Shown here: positions 25,220 to 34,922 of the stretch, one piece after another | Layout of the letters: every line of letters begins with the position of its first letter | Numbering within the stretch: the first letter of the stretch is position 1 | Notes under the pieces: model-generated | What the model was told of the DNA's origin: nothing | Seen by the model: the letters and a program-made list of their open reading frames with translations, nothing else | Database searches by the model: none | Source of the DNA: Symploca sp. SIO2E9 | GTDB lineage: Bacteria > Cyanobacteriota > Cyanobacteriia > Cyanobacteriales > Coleofasciculaceae | Assembly (NCBI GenBank): GCA_010692645.1 | Contig: JAAHGS010000018.1 | Coordinates: 62,588 to 126,587, forward strand | Length of the DNA stretch: 64,000 bases | Direction: 5' to 3' | Translations under genes and position numbers: made by a program

Positions 25220-25813
25220 ATGACTATTACGACTACTCACCTTTTGAGCTCACCTGTTAATTTAAGGCAGCGCACTTTCAGCCGCCGCGACTCGATACCC
25301 CTGCAACCTGATGGTTTATGGCAAATTGCGCGGGGTGTAGTCAGAACCGTAACCTGGAATCCGGAAGGAACATTAACGACCTTGGGATATTGGGGTCCAG
25401 GAGATGTAGTAGGTCAACCGCTATCTCGAATTCAGCCTTATCAACTTGAGTGCTTGACCAGTGTAGAGGTTAACTACATTCCTTCTAGTCAATGTCACCA
25501 AGTCTTCGATGCCATTTTGTTACACGTTCAACAGTCAGAAGAAATACTTAATATCATCCGCTATGAACGCATGCCCAACCGCTTGCAACAACTCCTGATC
25601 TGGTTAGCCAAAAAGTTTGGTCGCTCAGTGAGCAGTGGACAGTTGATTGACTTACGACTGACCCATCAAGGACTCGCTGAAGCAATCGGTACCAGGAGAG
25701 TAACAGTAACACGATTGCTTAATCAGTTTGAGCGAGAAGGAATTATTGCTCGACCAAGGCGCAATTTTATTGTTCTGTGTCATCCGTTGATACTTGTTAA
25801 CTCAAAAAATTAA
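25220..25813 (+). CDS. Crp/Fnr family transcriptional regulator
   Basis: The 197-residue regulator has a short cyclic-nucleotide-binding-like jelly roll (residues 20-100, 'GLWQIARGVVRTVTWNPEGTLTTLGYWGPGDVVGQPL'), a dimer helix 'LNIIRYERMPNRLQQLLIWLAKKFG', and a C-terminal winged helix with 'LTHQGLAEAIGTRRVTVTRLLNQFEREGII'. The residues that grip cAMP phosphate in CRP (Arg and Ser of RXS) are not evident, so it may respond to something else. The start is ATG at 25220, 64 bp after the creatininase gene on the same strand, so they may be co-transcribed. It is convergent with radA. Confidence 0.88.
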   Translation: MTITTTHLLSSPVNLRQRTFSRRDSIPLQPDGLWQIARGVVRTVTWNPEGTLTTLGYWGPGDVVGQPLSRIQPYQLECLTSVEVNYIPSSQCHQVFDAILLHVQQSEEILNIIRYERMPNRLQQLLIWLAKKFGRSVSSGQLIDLRLTHQGLAEAIGTRRVTVTRLLNQFEREGIIARPRRNFIVLCHPLILVNSKN

Positions 25814-25824
25814 GGTCTTGGCGG

Positions 25825-27387
25825 TCAGTTTTCGGTAATTTCCGAGAGCTCCTGATCCTCCAAATTCTGACGCAATCCTCCAGGCAAAGCAGCAATAATT
25901 GCATCGAGGACTCTCGATACCTGGACAATTTCTAAACCCAATTCGGGTAAGGTCTGACCTTTAGGAATGATTGCTCGCTTGAAACCTAGCTTGGCAGCTT
26001 CTTTGAGGCGCAGCTCCATCTGAGAAACCAGTCGCACCTGTCCCCCTAAACCTACTTCTCCAATTAAAACCGTGCGGGGGTCAACAATGCGATCACGGAA
26101 AGAAGCAACCACAGCGATTGCTATACCCAAGTCAGCGGCTGGTTCCTCAACACCTAAACCCCCAGAAGTGGCTACATAAGCATCTAATTTGGAGAGGGGA
26201 ATCCCCACTCGTTTTTCTAGAACAGCCAGGATTTGTTGCAGGCGATTGTAATCGACGCCAGTAGTAGAACGCCTGGGTGAACCATAACTGGCAGGAGATA
26301 CTAGGGCTTGCAACTCTACCAAGAGTGGACGAGTGCCTTCACAGGCGACGACAGTAGCAGTACCAGGGCTCATTTCATCCCGATTACCTAAAAACAGTTC
26401 CGAAGGATTACTAACTTCCTGTAAGCCTTTATCTACCATTTCAAAAATACCGATTTCGTGAGTAGCACCAAAGCGATTTTTCACTGAACGGAGCAGTCGA
26501 TGAGAAGCAAAGCGATCGCCCTCAAAATACAGGACTGTATCTACTAAGTGTTCGAGTACCCTTGGTCCTGCGATCGCTCCTTCTTTGGTTACATGTCCTA
26601 CAATTAGCAGGGTAATATTTGCCCGCTTGGCGACTTGCATTAGTGCTGAGGTACATTCCCGCACCTGTGCTACCGAACCCGGAGCAGAACTTAAGGCGGC
26701 AAAATATATTGTCTGGATACTGTCAATTACTGCCACCTGGGGTTTGAGGGATTCCAATTCTCGCAGAACCTCTTCCAAGTCAGTCTCTGGCAGTACATAA
26801 AGGCTTCCTTCTGGTTCAACTTGAGCTTGAGGTTGGTTGCGTTTTTTTGATTTTGAGTTTGATTTTGAGGAGGTTGAATGCTTGTGGGAATTACCCTGTT
26901 GTGGTTCTGACTCCACCGGCACCTCACCAACACCAAGGCGAGAGGCACGCAGTTTCACCTGTTGCCCCGACTCCTCGGCACAGACGTATAGTATACGGTG
27001 TATTTTTGACAATTGATTGGCAACTTGCAGTAGCAGAGTTGATTTACCAATACCAGGATCACCGCCAATCAAGACCAAAGAGCCAGGGACAATACCACCC
27101 CCAAGTACTCGGTCAAGTTCACCATAGCCTGAAGCAAATCGCATCTGGACTTGATCAGAAATTTCTGAGAACTTGAGCGATGATCTTGGTTGTGCTGGTC
27201 CTCGATTTTCTGAGTGCTCGTGAGAGGATGTCTGAGATTTCCAACCTCCACGACCAAGATTGAGGGTGGATGGGGTTACAACCTCTTCTAAGGAGTTGTA
27301 AGTACCGCAGGAGGAACATTTGCCAAACCATTGTGAGAACTCTGCCCCGCATGCATTACAAACATATAGGGATTTAGGCTTCGGCAT
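25825..27387 (-). CDS. radA: DNA repair protein RadA
   Basis: This 520-residue RadA/Sms is a hexameric ATPase that drives branch migration in recombination. The N-terminal zinc finger is 'CNACGAEFSQWFGKCSSCG', Walker A is 'GGDPGIGKSTLLLQVA', and the RadA-specific KNRFG motif is in 'VKNRFGATHEIG'. A C-terminal Lon-like domain (VGIPLSKLDAYVATSGGLGVEEPAADLGIA) follows. About 45 Ser/Lys/Gln-rich residues (SEPQQGNSHKHSTSSKSNS) are inserted after 'ASRLGVGEVPV', longer than the family norm. Confidence 0.96.
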   Translation of the reverse strand: MPKPKSLYVCNACGAEFSQWFGKCSSCGTYNSLEEVVTPSTLNLGRGGWKSQTSSHEHSENRGPAQPRSSLKFSEISDQVQMRFASGYGELDRVLGGGIVPGSLVLIGGDPGIGKSTLLLQVANQLSKIHRILYVCAEESGQQVKLRASRLGVGEVPVESEPQQGNSHKHSTSSKSNSKSKKRNQPQAQVEPEGSLYVLPETDLEEVLRELESLKPQVAVIDSIQTIYFAALSSAPGSVAQVRECTSALMQVAKRANITLLIVGHVTKEGAIAGPRVLEHLVDTVLYFEGDRFASHRLLRSVKNRFGATHEIGIFEMVDKGLQEVSNPSELFLGNRDEMSPGTATVVACEGTRPLLVELQALVSPASYGSPRRSTTGVDYNRLQQILAVLEKRVGIPLSKLDAYVATSGGLGVEEPAADLGIAIAVVASFRDRIVDPRTVLIGEVGLGGQVRLVSQMELRLKEAAKLGFKRAIIPKGQTLPELGLEIVQVSRVLDAIIAALPGGLRQNLEDQELSEITEN

Positions 27388-27576
27388 TCTGAATCTATAA
27401 ATGAAAAAATACTATTAAAAACTATTCAAAAAATTTCGATTTTTAAACAAAAGTTAAGAAAAACCTCAAAGAACGCCCAAAGCAAGGTAAAACGCTTAAA
27501 AAAGCTTCTTATAACGTTATATTCTATAGGTAAGATACTGATAAATTAACAATTCACTAAGTAGATTTCAGGAGTA

Positions 27577-28314
27577 TTGAGTAACTTGGAAAATCATAAG
27601 GAAAAAATCCTCGTTGTTGATGATGAGGCTAGTATCCGCCGCATCTTGGAAACTCGCCTTTCAATGATCGGCTACGATGTCGTCACCGCCGCCGATGGCG
27701 AAGAAGCTCTAGATACTTTTCGCAATAGTGAACCTGACTTAGTAGTCTTAGATGTAATGATGCCTAAGCTTGATGGCTACGGCGTCTGTCAGGAATTGCG
27801 CAAAGAATCCGATATTCCTATCATAATGCTAACTGCTTTAGGAGATGTTGCTGACCGAATTACGGGTCTAGAATTAGGAGCTGATGACTATGTAGTCAAG
27901 CCTTTTTCTCCTAAGGAGTTGGAAGCCCGCATTCGCTCAGTACTGCGAAGGGTTGAGAAAGTTGGGGCTTCCGGTATACCTAGTTCTGGTGTTATTCATG
28001 TCGCTAATATCAAAATTGATACTAACAAACGTCAGGTTTACAAGGGGGATGAACGCATCAGGCTTACAGGCATGGAGTTTAGTCTGCTAGAGTTGCTGGT
28101 GAGTCGCTCTGGAGAACCATTTTCTCGTTCCGAGATTTTGCAAGAGGTATGGGGATATACACCAGAGCGTCACGTCGATACGCGCGTTGTCGATGTTCAT
28201 ATCTCCAGGCTACGGGCAAAATTGGAAGATGACCCTAGTAATCCTGAGTTGATTCTGACAGCAAGAGGCACTGGCTATCTATTCCAACGCATCATCGAGC
28301 CTGGAGAGGAATAA
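27577..28314 (+). CDS. rpaB: Response regulator RpaB
   Basis: This 245-residue OmpR-type regulator is the essential RpaB (Ycf27), which with kinase NblS controls high-light and redox-responsive promoters through HLR1 sites. The receiver carries 'ILVVDDEASIRRILETRLSMIGYDVVTAADGEEAL', Asp in 'VVLDVMMPKLDGYGV' and Lys in 'YVVKPFSPKELEARIRSVLRR'. The DNA-binding domain ends 'TARGTGYLFQRIIEPGEE'. The start is the TTG at 27577, supported by CAGGAG just upstream; a second TTG (27586) is possible. It is divergent from radA. Confidence 0.95.
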   Translation: MSNLENHKEKILVVDDEASIRRILETRLSMIGYDVVTAADGEEALDTFRNSEPDLVVLDVMMPKLDGYGVCQELRKESDIPIIMLTALGDVADRITGLELGADDYVVKPFSPKELEARIRSVLRRVEKVGASGIPSSGVIHVANIKIDTNKRQVYKGDERIRLTGMEFSLLELLVSRSGEPFSRSEILQEVWGYTPERHVDTRVVDVHISRLRAKLEDDPSNPELILTARGTGYLFQRIIEPGEE

Positions 28315-28364
28315 TCTTAACTAGCTCTTGAGCATTTAATTAAGCAAGTTGCTCTAAGGGTGTG

Positions 28365-28405
28365 AATCTCCTCCCTGTCGAGGCAGGGGGATTCCTGTGA
28401 GGGAA
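28365..28405. terminator. Hairpin after rpaB, resembling a tnpB-element end
   Basis: CCCTGTCGAGGCAGGG with flanking AATCTCCT and GGATTCCTG forms a stable stem about 55 bp after rpaB. Read on the minus strand, GGAATCCCCCTGCC...GGGAGGAGATTCA resembles the right ends of tnpB elements seen elsewhere in the window, so it may be a relic now serving as a terminator. Confidence 0.4.
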
Positions 28406-28481
28406 ACTAAATATTAAGAATTAACAATACATTCTTGACAAAAGATAAATGTTTTTATCAAGTATTTATTCCTGATTGAGT

Positions 28482-29138
28482 ATGGCAAAAACTGATCAAA
28501 ACTATTTGCTGCGGCAGGTGCCATTTGTAGTTGGCGGTTTAGGAGGGTTGCTGCTACTAATTAACCGTTTACTGACGCCCCAACTGACCGATTATCAGGC
28601 ACGTTCAGATGCACTGGGAGTACTTTTGAGTGCGGTATTGATTTTGACTGGTTTACTATGGCAACAGGTACAGTCGCGCTCCCCTGAGGCTGTGGATTTG
28701 ATTGGTGAACAGGGTTTTGTACTCTCCAGTGGACTAGATCAAGAGCTCAAGACAGAACTAGCATGGGCATCCCATCTACTACTGACAAATACAGCAACGC
28801 GATCGCTTGTGGTTTGGTATCAGGGTAAAGTACTCTTGCGTCGAGGTGTCTTAGGGGTAAATCCCCAAGTCAAACCAGGGGCAATTTTGAGTAGAGTTAT
28901 GGCAAAGCAAAAACCAGTCTATCTAGTTGCTTTGGCGCTCTATCCAGGCAAAATTGAGTTTGATTATCTACCAGAGAATACCCAAGGCGTAATTTGTCAA
29001 CCCCTAGGCAATCAGGGAGTTTTAATTTTGGGAGCCAATGCCCCCCGTAGTTACACTAAACAAGACGAAAATTGGATTGAGGGAATTGCTGATAAATTAG
29101 CCAACACCCTCAGTCGCCATGAGGTTGAGTGTTGTTGA
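28482..29138 (+). CDS. Complex C (cytochrome b6) cofactor assembly subunit B-like protein
   Basis: The 218-residue protein from ATG 28482 has two N-terminal membrane helices (VPFVVGGLGGLLLLINRLL and ALGVLLSAVLILTGLLW) followed by a soluble GAF-like domain. It matches the cyanobacterial homologues of plant CCB2/CCB4, which help attach heme ci covalently to cytochrome b6 on the stromal/cytoplasmic side. The next gene starts inside its last 20 bp, so the two are probably translated together. Confidence 0.8.
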   Translation: MAKTDQNYLLRQVPFVVGGLGGLLLLINRLLTPQLTDYQARSDALGVLLSAVLILTGLLWQQVQSRSPEAVDLIGEQGFVLSSGLDQELKTELAWASHLLLTNTATRSLVVWYQGKVLLRRGVLGVNPQVKPGAILSRVMAKQKPVYLVALALYPGKIEFDYLPENTQGVICQPLGNQGVLILGANAPRSYTKQDENWIEGIADKLANTLSRHEVECC

Positions 29139-30507
29139 TAATTATCAAATGCTTTCTGATCAGTTTCGTCGCCAGTTGTCTCAAGAAGCCAAACAATGGC
29201 GAAGAGAGGGATTAATTAATGATTCTATCTATGAAAAATTAGCTGAACGCTATCAGTTTTATGAACTCGACAGATTTATACGCAACCGATTCATCCTAAT
29301 TTTATTGGGCTTAGGCAGTGTACTTTTGGGCTTGGGAATTATCACCCTTGTACAAGCAAATTGGCAAGGGTTACCACGGGTATTAAAAGTGATGCTGCTA
29401 CTGAGTTTACTCATTGCTATCAACAGGGCGGGATTCTACCTGTGGCAACGCCAAACTAATCTCTGGCAACGCCGTTTAGGGAAGGCATTATTATTTTTAG
29501 GGGCGCTGGTTTTAGGGGCGAATATGGCTGTGCTCTCCCAAATGTTTTACCAGAGTGGGCAGCTATATCAATTGTATTTAGTCTGGGGATTGGGTGTCTT
29601 GGCAATGGCTTATAGCCTGCGGTTTACTTGGTTGGGAATACTTTCTGTCCTCTTGATAGGATTAGGGTATGTGTATGGGCACCGACAGCAAACAGTTGTA
29701 ACCATCGCAGAGTTATCCTGGTTGCAGTTAATATTGCAGCATATGCCAGTGTTAGCGGGTTTAGCTTTTGTGCCACTGGCTTACTGGTGTCACTCGAGAT
29801 GGATTTTTCGTTTAGGCGCGATCGCGGTAGTTTATTCATTAGAAGCTAACTTGATAAAGCTGAATTTATTGGCTTCCCAAGCTTGGATTGCGATTATCGC
29901 CTGTGCCCTACCACCAGCACTGTTATGGGCGTACCGGGATTCTATGTGGAAAATTACACCTCATTTCCAGTCATTTGGTAACACGGCTCGTACTTTGGCA
30001 ATTACTTTCCTTGGACTGCAATTTTATCTATTATCTTTTTATTGGTGGTGGAACAGTTCACCACCAACAGTAGTATCAATTGAAGAAGCCCAACCACTAC
30101 TTTTGCCTACATTAAGCAATGTTCTGGTTTTAGGTGGTTTAACTATCTGGGCTTGGCTGCGACTGGTGCAGCAAATCGACCTAACAACCACTTTTGTAGC
30201 CAGTATAATTGCTATCGGTGCTTTAGTTCCTTATTGGCATTTAAGTATCAGTAATCTGCCTATCGCGGCAGTAGTTATCTATAATTTGTTACTATTTGTA
30301 CTAGCAATTGGTCTACTTCGCGAAGGTTTAGAGCAGGGAGAGCGCCGCTTATTCTGGGGTGGCATAGCACTGCTAATTATGCAAATTTTTACCAGGATGA
30401 TTGAGTACGAAACCGATTTACTCTTCAAATCCTTGGTATTTTTCCTATGTGGTTTTAGTGTAGTGGCAGCAGGGTTTTGGTTTGAGCGCAATCTTAGAAG
30501 CTCTTAA
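29119..30507 (+). CDS. DUF2157 domain-containing membrane protein
   Basis: A 462-residue integral membrane protein. The soluble N-terminal part 'LSQEAKQWRREGLINDSIYEKLAERYQFYELD' is the DUF2157 signature, followed by about a dozen hydrophobic helices (for example 'FILILLGLGSVLLGLGIITLVQ' and 'LLLFVLAIGLLREGLEQGERRLFWGGIALLI'). Its function is unknown. In many bacteria it is followed by a GDYXXLXY-domain protein, as here, which suggests the two work together in the membrane. It overlaps the preceding gene; an in-frame ATG at 29149 is an alternative start. Confidence 0.85.
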   Translation: MRLSVVDNYQMLSDQFRRQLSQEAKQWRREGLINDSIYEKLAERYQFYELDRFIRNRFILILLGLGSVLLGLGIITLVQANWQGLPRVLKVMLLLSLLIAINRAGFYLWQRQTNLWQRRLGKALLFLGALVLGANMAVLSQMFYQSGQLYQLYLVWGLGVLAMAYSLRFTWLGILSVLLIGLGYVYGHRQQTVVTIAELSWLQLILQHMPVLAGLAFVPLAYWCHSRWIFRLGAIAVVYSLEANLIKLNLLASQAWIAIIACALPPALLWAYRDSMWKITPHFQSFGNTARTLAITFLGLQFYLLSFYWWWNSSPPTVVSIEEAQPLLLPTLSNVLVLGGLTIWAWLRLVQQIDLTTTFVASIIAIGALVPYWHLSISNLPIAAVVIYNLLLFVLAIGLLREGLEQGERRLFWGGIALLIMQIFTRMIEYETDLLFKSLVFFLCGFSVVAAGFWFERNLRSS

Positions 30508-30540
30508 GTAATAAGTAATAAGTAATAAGTAATAAGTAAT
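30506..30540. repeat. 7-bp tandem repeat AAGTAAT x5
   Basis: Five perfect AAGTAAT units begin within the stop codon of the DUF2157 gene. Heptanucleotide tandem repeats are common in heterocystous cyanobacteria. Confidence 0.9.
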
Positions 30541-30615
30541 AATTGAAAACCAGAAGATTTATTGGTGGTCACTTAATAAGTAAAATTATAGTACTGCGCA
30601 TTTAGGTAATCCATA

Positions 30616-30745
30616 TATAGCGTTTCTCGAATAACTGAGATACACCTAGTTCTGTTCTCTGCTCTCTGCTCTCTGCTCCCTGCTCCCTACTCCCTGCTCC
30701 CTAAAACCAAGAAATTTGTATCTCACCAATTTGAGAAGTGCTATA
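30616..30745. mobile_element. MITE-like element, family C copy 2 (130 bp)
   Basis: The ends (TATAGCGTTTCTCGAATAAC and GAGAAGTGCTATA) are those of the copy at 6357-6472. It is longer by two extra CTCTCTG/CTCCCTG units in the core. It lies between the DUF2157 gene and its partner, ending 21 bp before the partner's ATG, and thus supplies that gene's 5' untranslated sequence. Confidence 0.8.
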
Positions 30746-30766
30746 ACTTCTTCAATCCTGTTTTCA

Positions 30767-31453
30767 ATGAATTCTCAATCTAATACTAATAATACTAATA
30801 GCTCTCTATCTATCTGGCGATTATGGATACCTCTTTGGTTTCAAATTGCAATCATGATTAGTGTTCCAGTCCAAGTACTATACACCATAATCTTTGGCAA
30901 AACTGTCATTCTCCAAACAGTGCCAGTATCTCCTCACGACTCCTTAGAGGGTTATGCCCAGATGTTAAGATATGACATCTCTAACCAGGACAACTTACGC
31001 CAGCTCAAAGGATGGGAGAACTTAGCAAAGCAAGAAATTAGTCAACATGATGGCAGGAAATTGAGCTTTATTAAACCTGGTACGCGCTTTTATGTAATTT
31101 TGGAAGCACCAGTTACAAATTCCTCAACTAAACTACCATCAGCTTGGTTTCCAGTTACCCTAAGTGTCAAAATTCCTTCTCAATTAGAAGCCAACCAGGT
31201 GGCGATTAAAGGTTTAGCCCAAAAGCGCTTCATTGATTACAACTTGGAAAATTATTTTATGAGTGAACAGCAATGGCAGGAAATTTATGCTGAACTTAGA
31301 CAGGCAATGTCAGCTCAACCAAACCAGCTGCCAGCCAAACCACCAATCGTCATGGAAATAAAAGTAAATTCGAGAGGTGATGCAATACCTGTTAGTATTA
31401 GAGCGCTTGTTGGTGAAGATCAACAACAGCAGATTCGTACTTATCGTTTGTGA
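30767..31453 (+). CDS. GDYXXLXY-domain protein
   Basis: The protein has 228 residues from ATG 30767. An open frame extends upstream but only into the MITE, so that extension is rejected. One N-terminal membrane segment (LWIPLWFQIAIMISVPVQVLYTIIFG) leads into a domain with 'SLEGYAQMLRYDIS', which matches the GDYXXLXY pattern with one change (G-Y-x3-L-x-Y). It is predicted to be membrane-anchored with an outward-facing domain. It is the usual partner of DUF2157 proteins; function unknown. Confidence 0.78.
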   Translation: MNSQSNTNNTNSSLSIWRLWIPLWFQIAIMISVPVQVLYTIIFGKTVILQTVPVSPHDSLEGYAQMLRYDISNQDNLRQLKGWENLAKQEISQHDGRKLSFIKPGTRFYVILEAPVTNSSTKLPSAWFPVTLSVKIPSQLEANQVAIKGLAQKRFIDYNLENYFMSEQQWQEIYAELRQAMSAQPNQLPAKPPIVMEIKVNSRGDAIPVSIRALVGEDQQQQIRTYRL

Positions 31454-31715
31454 TACTAAGTTTTCAGGAGAGACTCCTCTATCTGCTTACTTTCATCTTC
31501 TCCCTGTTCACATCGATTGAGATATATATCGTTTCTTCATCCATAGAATTGCTGATCAATTTAGCGATATCATCCCTCTAAGTTTATTATTTCGAGACCT
31601 AAGCTAAAACACATTTAATTTACATAAACCAAAATCAGTTGTTTCTTATGTAATGGCTGTGGAATGGGCCTCTCGCAGGTTCAAAATATGCAAGTTAAAT
31701 GTGGAACAGCTTAAT

Positions 31716-33533
31716 TCAATCCAAACGCCAGTTAAAGGGCAGGCGTGCATATACACTCCTAGGGTCATTCATTGCTTTGAGAATTGCCAAATCTTCTTGT
31801 AGCTTCTGAAACTCTCGACTCAAGGATTCAGGTAGTTGATCCTTGCCAAAACTGGTTTGACCAGTTAGACTTTCTACAATCCTCTCTTCCAGACTACGAA
31901 CTTCTGGATATTCTTGTACTTCCCAATCATTCTCTAACTTAGCTTGTTTAGCGGCATAGGCGATCGCATCATCTAATCCTCCTATTTCATCCACTAAACC
32001 TAACTGCTTAGCATCTATACCAGACCAAACCCTTCCCTGGGCAATTTCTGCTACCTTTGGTTTGGGCAATTTCCTGGACTCTGCCACCTTATCAAGGAAC
32101 TGATTGTAAGTCTGATTAACCATTTTCTGGTAAATCTCTAGCTCTTGCTCAGTTTTAGGACGATTAATACTACTAATATCAGCCAAACGACCAGTTTTGA
32201 CGATATCCCAGGTAATACCATTCTCGTTAGCCAATTCTTGGAGATTAGGCAGCAAACCAAAAACACCAATAGAACCGGTGACTGTATTCGGCTGTGCAAA
32301 AATTCGGTCACTGTAGGTAGAAATCCAATAGCCGCCAGAGGCTGCCACATTGCCCATAGAAACAATTACAGGTTTCTGCTTACGAGTTAGTCGAACCTCT
32401 CTCTGAATTACCTCAGAAGCTGTGGCACTGCCACCAGGGCTATTAACCCGCAACACCACTGCCTTAACATCCTTATCAAGTCGTAACTGTCTAATTTGTT
32501 TAGCAAAGCGCTCACCACCCACCTGCTGAACACTACCTTGACCATTAACAATTTCACCTTCAGCATAAACCAGGGCAATTTTATTTTCAGAGCTGCGCTG
32601 TTTAGAGTCTTTGCTAACAACTTTAGCGTAGGTATTAAGGGAAATTTGCCGGAAAGATTTATCCTCCTTACTATTACCAGTTAACTTTTTGAGTTCAGCC
32701 ACCACCTCATCAAAATAGGCAACTTTATCCACTAAACCCTGCTGACGCGCATCTTTTGCCATCAACACTCCTTGAGAATCAGCGATTGCCTGTAACTGCT
32801 GTGGATTCATCTGGCGACTTTTACCAACTTTCGCCAGCATTTCACCCCAAACATCGTTAATCAATTGTTGAATTTGTTCCCGACTTTCTGGACTTAACTG
32901 CTGGAGAATAAAAGGTTCAACTGCAGACTTGTATTTCCCCACCCTGACAATCTGAACACCAATGCCCAATTTCTCCAGTGCTCCCTTGAAGAATATTTGC
33001 TCAGAGGCAAAACCATTAAACTCCATAGCTCCCATCGGATTGAGAACAATCTCATCGGTGACAGAGCCCAGATAGTATTCTTTTTCTCCTAAAATGAGAT
33101 CATAGAAGATGATTGGTTTGTCAGCAGCTCGGAAATCTTCAAGTGCACTCCTAACCTCTGTAAGTGTTGCCCAACCAGTATTACTGCCAGCTATACTACG
33201 AGAGCCGTCTAGATAGAGAGCTTGAATGCGATCGTCTTGGCGTGCTGCTTCGAGGGTATCAAGAACTGCACGCAGAGTAATGCTGTTAGCTTCCTCCCCC
33301 GATATTGCTTCCGTAAGTGCTTCGCTGGTAGTTGAGACTGGATCATTATCCGTAATGTTCACAGATAAGTCAAAAACCAGCACTGATTTATCTTGAACTT
33401 GTGGTCCAGTATCTCTTGAAGCTACTGCAATTATTAATAACAGTAGCCCAGTAGTGCCTAAACCCAAAAATATAATTAGACTGAAGAGGCTTCCAATCAG
33501 GCTGGCAAAGGTTTGCTTGAGGAATTGACGCAT
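31716..33533 (-). CDS. sppA: Signal peptide peptidase SppA, 67K type
   Basis: The 605-residue protease digests cleaved signal peptides in the membrane; the cyanobacterial homologue acts in light acclimation. An N-terminal transmembrane helix (LFSLIIFLGLGTTGLLLLIIAVAS) is followed by two tandem ClpP-like domains. The general base Lys lies in 'GKYKSAVEPF' of the first, and the nucleophile Ser in 'GNVAASGGYWIST' of the second. 'VLRVNSPGGSATASE' is also typical. Length matches the E. coli long form. The ATG at 33533 is clear. Confidence 0.95.
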   Translation of the reverse strand: MRQFLKQTFASLIGSLFSLIIFLGLGTTGLLLLIIAVASRDTGPQVQDKSVLVFDLSVNITDNDPVSTTSEALTEAISGEEANSITLRAVLDTLEAARQDDRIQALYLDGSRSIAGSNTGWATLTEVRSALEDFRAADKPIIFYDLILGEKEYYLGSVTDEIVLNPMGAMEFNGFASEQIFFKGALEKLGIGVQIVRVGKYKSAVEPFILQQLSPESREQIQQLINDVWGEMLAKVGKSRQMNPQQLQAIADSQGVLMAKDARQQGLVDKVAYFDEVVAELKKLTGNSKEDKSFRQISLNTYAKVVSKDSKQRSSENKIALVYAEGEIVNGQGSVQQVGGERFAKQIRQLRLDKDVKAVVLRVNSPGGSATASEVIQREVRLTRKQKPVIVSMGNVAASGGYWISTYSDRIFAQPNTVTGSIGVFGLLPNLQELANENGITWDIVKTGRLADISSINRPKTEQELEIYQKMVNQTYNQFLDKVAESRKLPKPKVAEIAQGRVWSGIDAKQLGLVDEIGGLDDAIAYAAKQAKLENDWEVQEYPEVRSLEERIVESLTGQTSFGKDQLPESLSREFQKLQEDLAILKAMNDPRSVYARLPFNWRLD

Positions 33534-33764
33534 TTGGGGTCAAAAATAGGGGGTGCGGAATTTTGTCCTTGGTTGCTGAAGGTGAAGAAAATTGCAAGTT
33601 AGTCAGTCTCAATTTTCATGATTGAATGAGCTGTTGGATGTTAGGTTTAAGAACACCTAATGCCTAACAATTTCTGATTCAACCTTCCAGCCGAGATTTT
33701 TTAAGCAAAAACTTCCAACTTGCAAGTTTCTCACCTTCAACCTTTGGCTCGACGAATAACACCT

Positions 33765-34793
33765 TTATCCTAACTTCTGCAAAGCTTGGGATTGCTTTAG
33801 TCTAGAGAGGCTAGCATTACCAGTGCAGAACATAACCGTGGTGATTTCTGCAATCAGTAGTTGCACCAAAGCCTCAACGGCTTCTACTGACTCAGATGCT
33901 GCTTGTAGAAAGGGCCATGCTAAACCGGAAATGTCGGCTCCTAAGGCAATAGCCTTGGCAACATCCAAGCCATTGCGCAATCCCCCAGAAGCAATCAGAG
34001 GAAAATCTGGAGCTACTTCCCGAATACTGGTGATACACTCAGCGGTTGGTAGCCCCCACTCAGCAAAAGTTAGCCCCAAACGACGCTGATTAGGATTTAA
34101 TGCTCGTTCACTTTCAACTTTAGCCCAAGAGGTACCACCAGCACCAGCGACATCGATAGCCCCAACTCCAGCCTCAATTAAATTCTGCGCCATTTCTGCT
34201 GAGATGCCATTACCAACTTCTTTGACAATGACTGGTACTGGTAGCTTTGAACATATAAACTTGATTTTGTCAAGTAAACCCCGGAAATTAGTATCACCTT
34301 GGGGCTGAATACACTCTTGCAAGGGATTGAGATGCAAGATCAAAGCATCTGCCGCCAATAGTTCAACCACTCTTAGGCACTCATCAACTCCATAATTATA
34401 ATTGAGCTGAACAGCACCGAGATTCGCAAATAAAAGGATATCCGGCGCAAGCTTGCGCACGGCAAAAGTATCACTAAGGGTTTGATTCTCCACTACTATG
34501 CGCTGAGAACCAACCCCCATTGCTAATTTATACTTTTGCGCAACCTCAGCCAGACGAAAATTAATTGTCTTGGCCTGTTGCGTACCGCCAGTCATAGAAG
34601 AAATGAGCAGGGGCGCTCCTAGAGATTTCCCCAGAAACTTAGTAGTAATCTCAATCTCAGAGCGGTTTAATTCTGGCAGACAGCAGTGGGTGAAGCGGTA
34701 TTTCTCTAGCCCATTAGTTTGAGCGTGAAATTGTACATCTTCATCTAGACAAATCCTGAGGTGGTCTGCCTTGCGAGTTTGGGTTTGGATCAT
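33765..34793 (-). CDS. fni: Type 2 isopentenyl-diphosphate delta-isomerase
   Basis: The 342-residue FMN- and Mg-dependent enzyme interconverts IPP and DMAPP in the MEP pathway and supplies carotenoids and phytol. Motifs: '[28 protein letters not shown]', '[10 protein letters not shown]', '[12 protein letters not shown]', '[17 protein letters not shown]', 'VKEVGNGIS', '[17 protein letters not shown]' and '[20 protein letters not shown]' for FMN. The start ATG and full length are in order. It stands alone on the minus strand. Confidence 0.96.
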   Translation of the reverse strand: MIQTQTRKADHLRICLDEDVQFHAQTNGLEKYRFTHCCLPELNRSEIEITTKFLGKSLGAPLLISSMTGGTQQAKTINFRLAEVAQKYKLAMGVGSQRIVVENQTLSDTFAVRKLAPDILLFANLGAVQLNYNYGVDECLRVVELLAADALILHLNPLQECIQPQGDTNFRGLLDKIKFICSKLPVPVIVKEVGNGISAEMAQNLIEAGVGAIDVAGAGGTSWAKVESERALNPNQRRLGLTFAEWGLPTAECITSIREVAPDFPLIASGGLRNGLDVAKAIALGADISGLAWPFLQAASESVEAVEALVQLLIAEITTVMFCTGNASLSRLKQSQALQKLG

Positions 34794-34922
34794 AATTCAA
34801 CAAGATATTGCTTAAAACTCAACGCTACCCCAAAGGGCAACTGGGAAGAGAGTAACCTGAAAGGAGTTGCTTATCCTAACTTTTGTCTTTAAATTTCCAA
34901 TCCCCAATTACCAAAAATTTTG

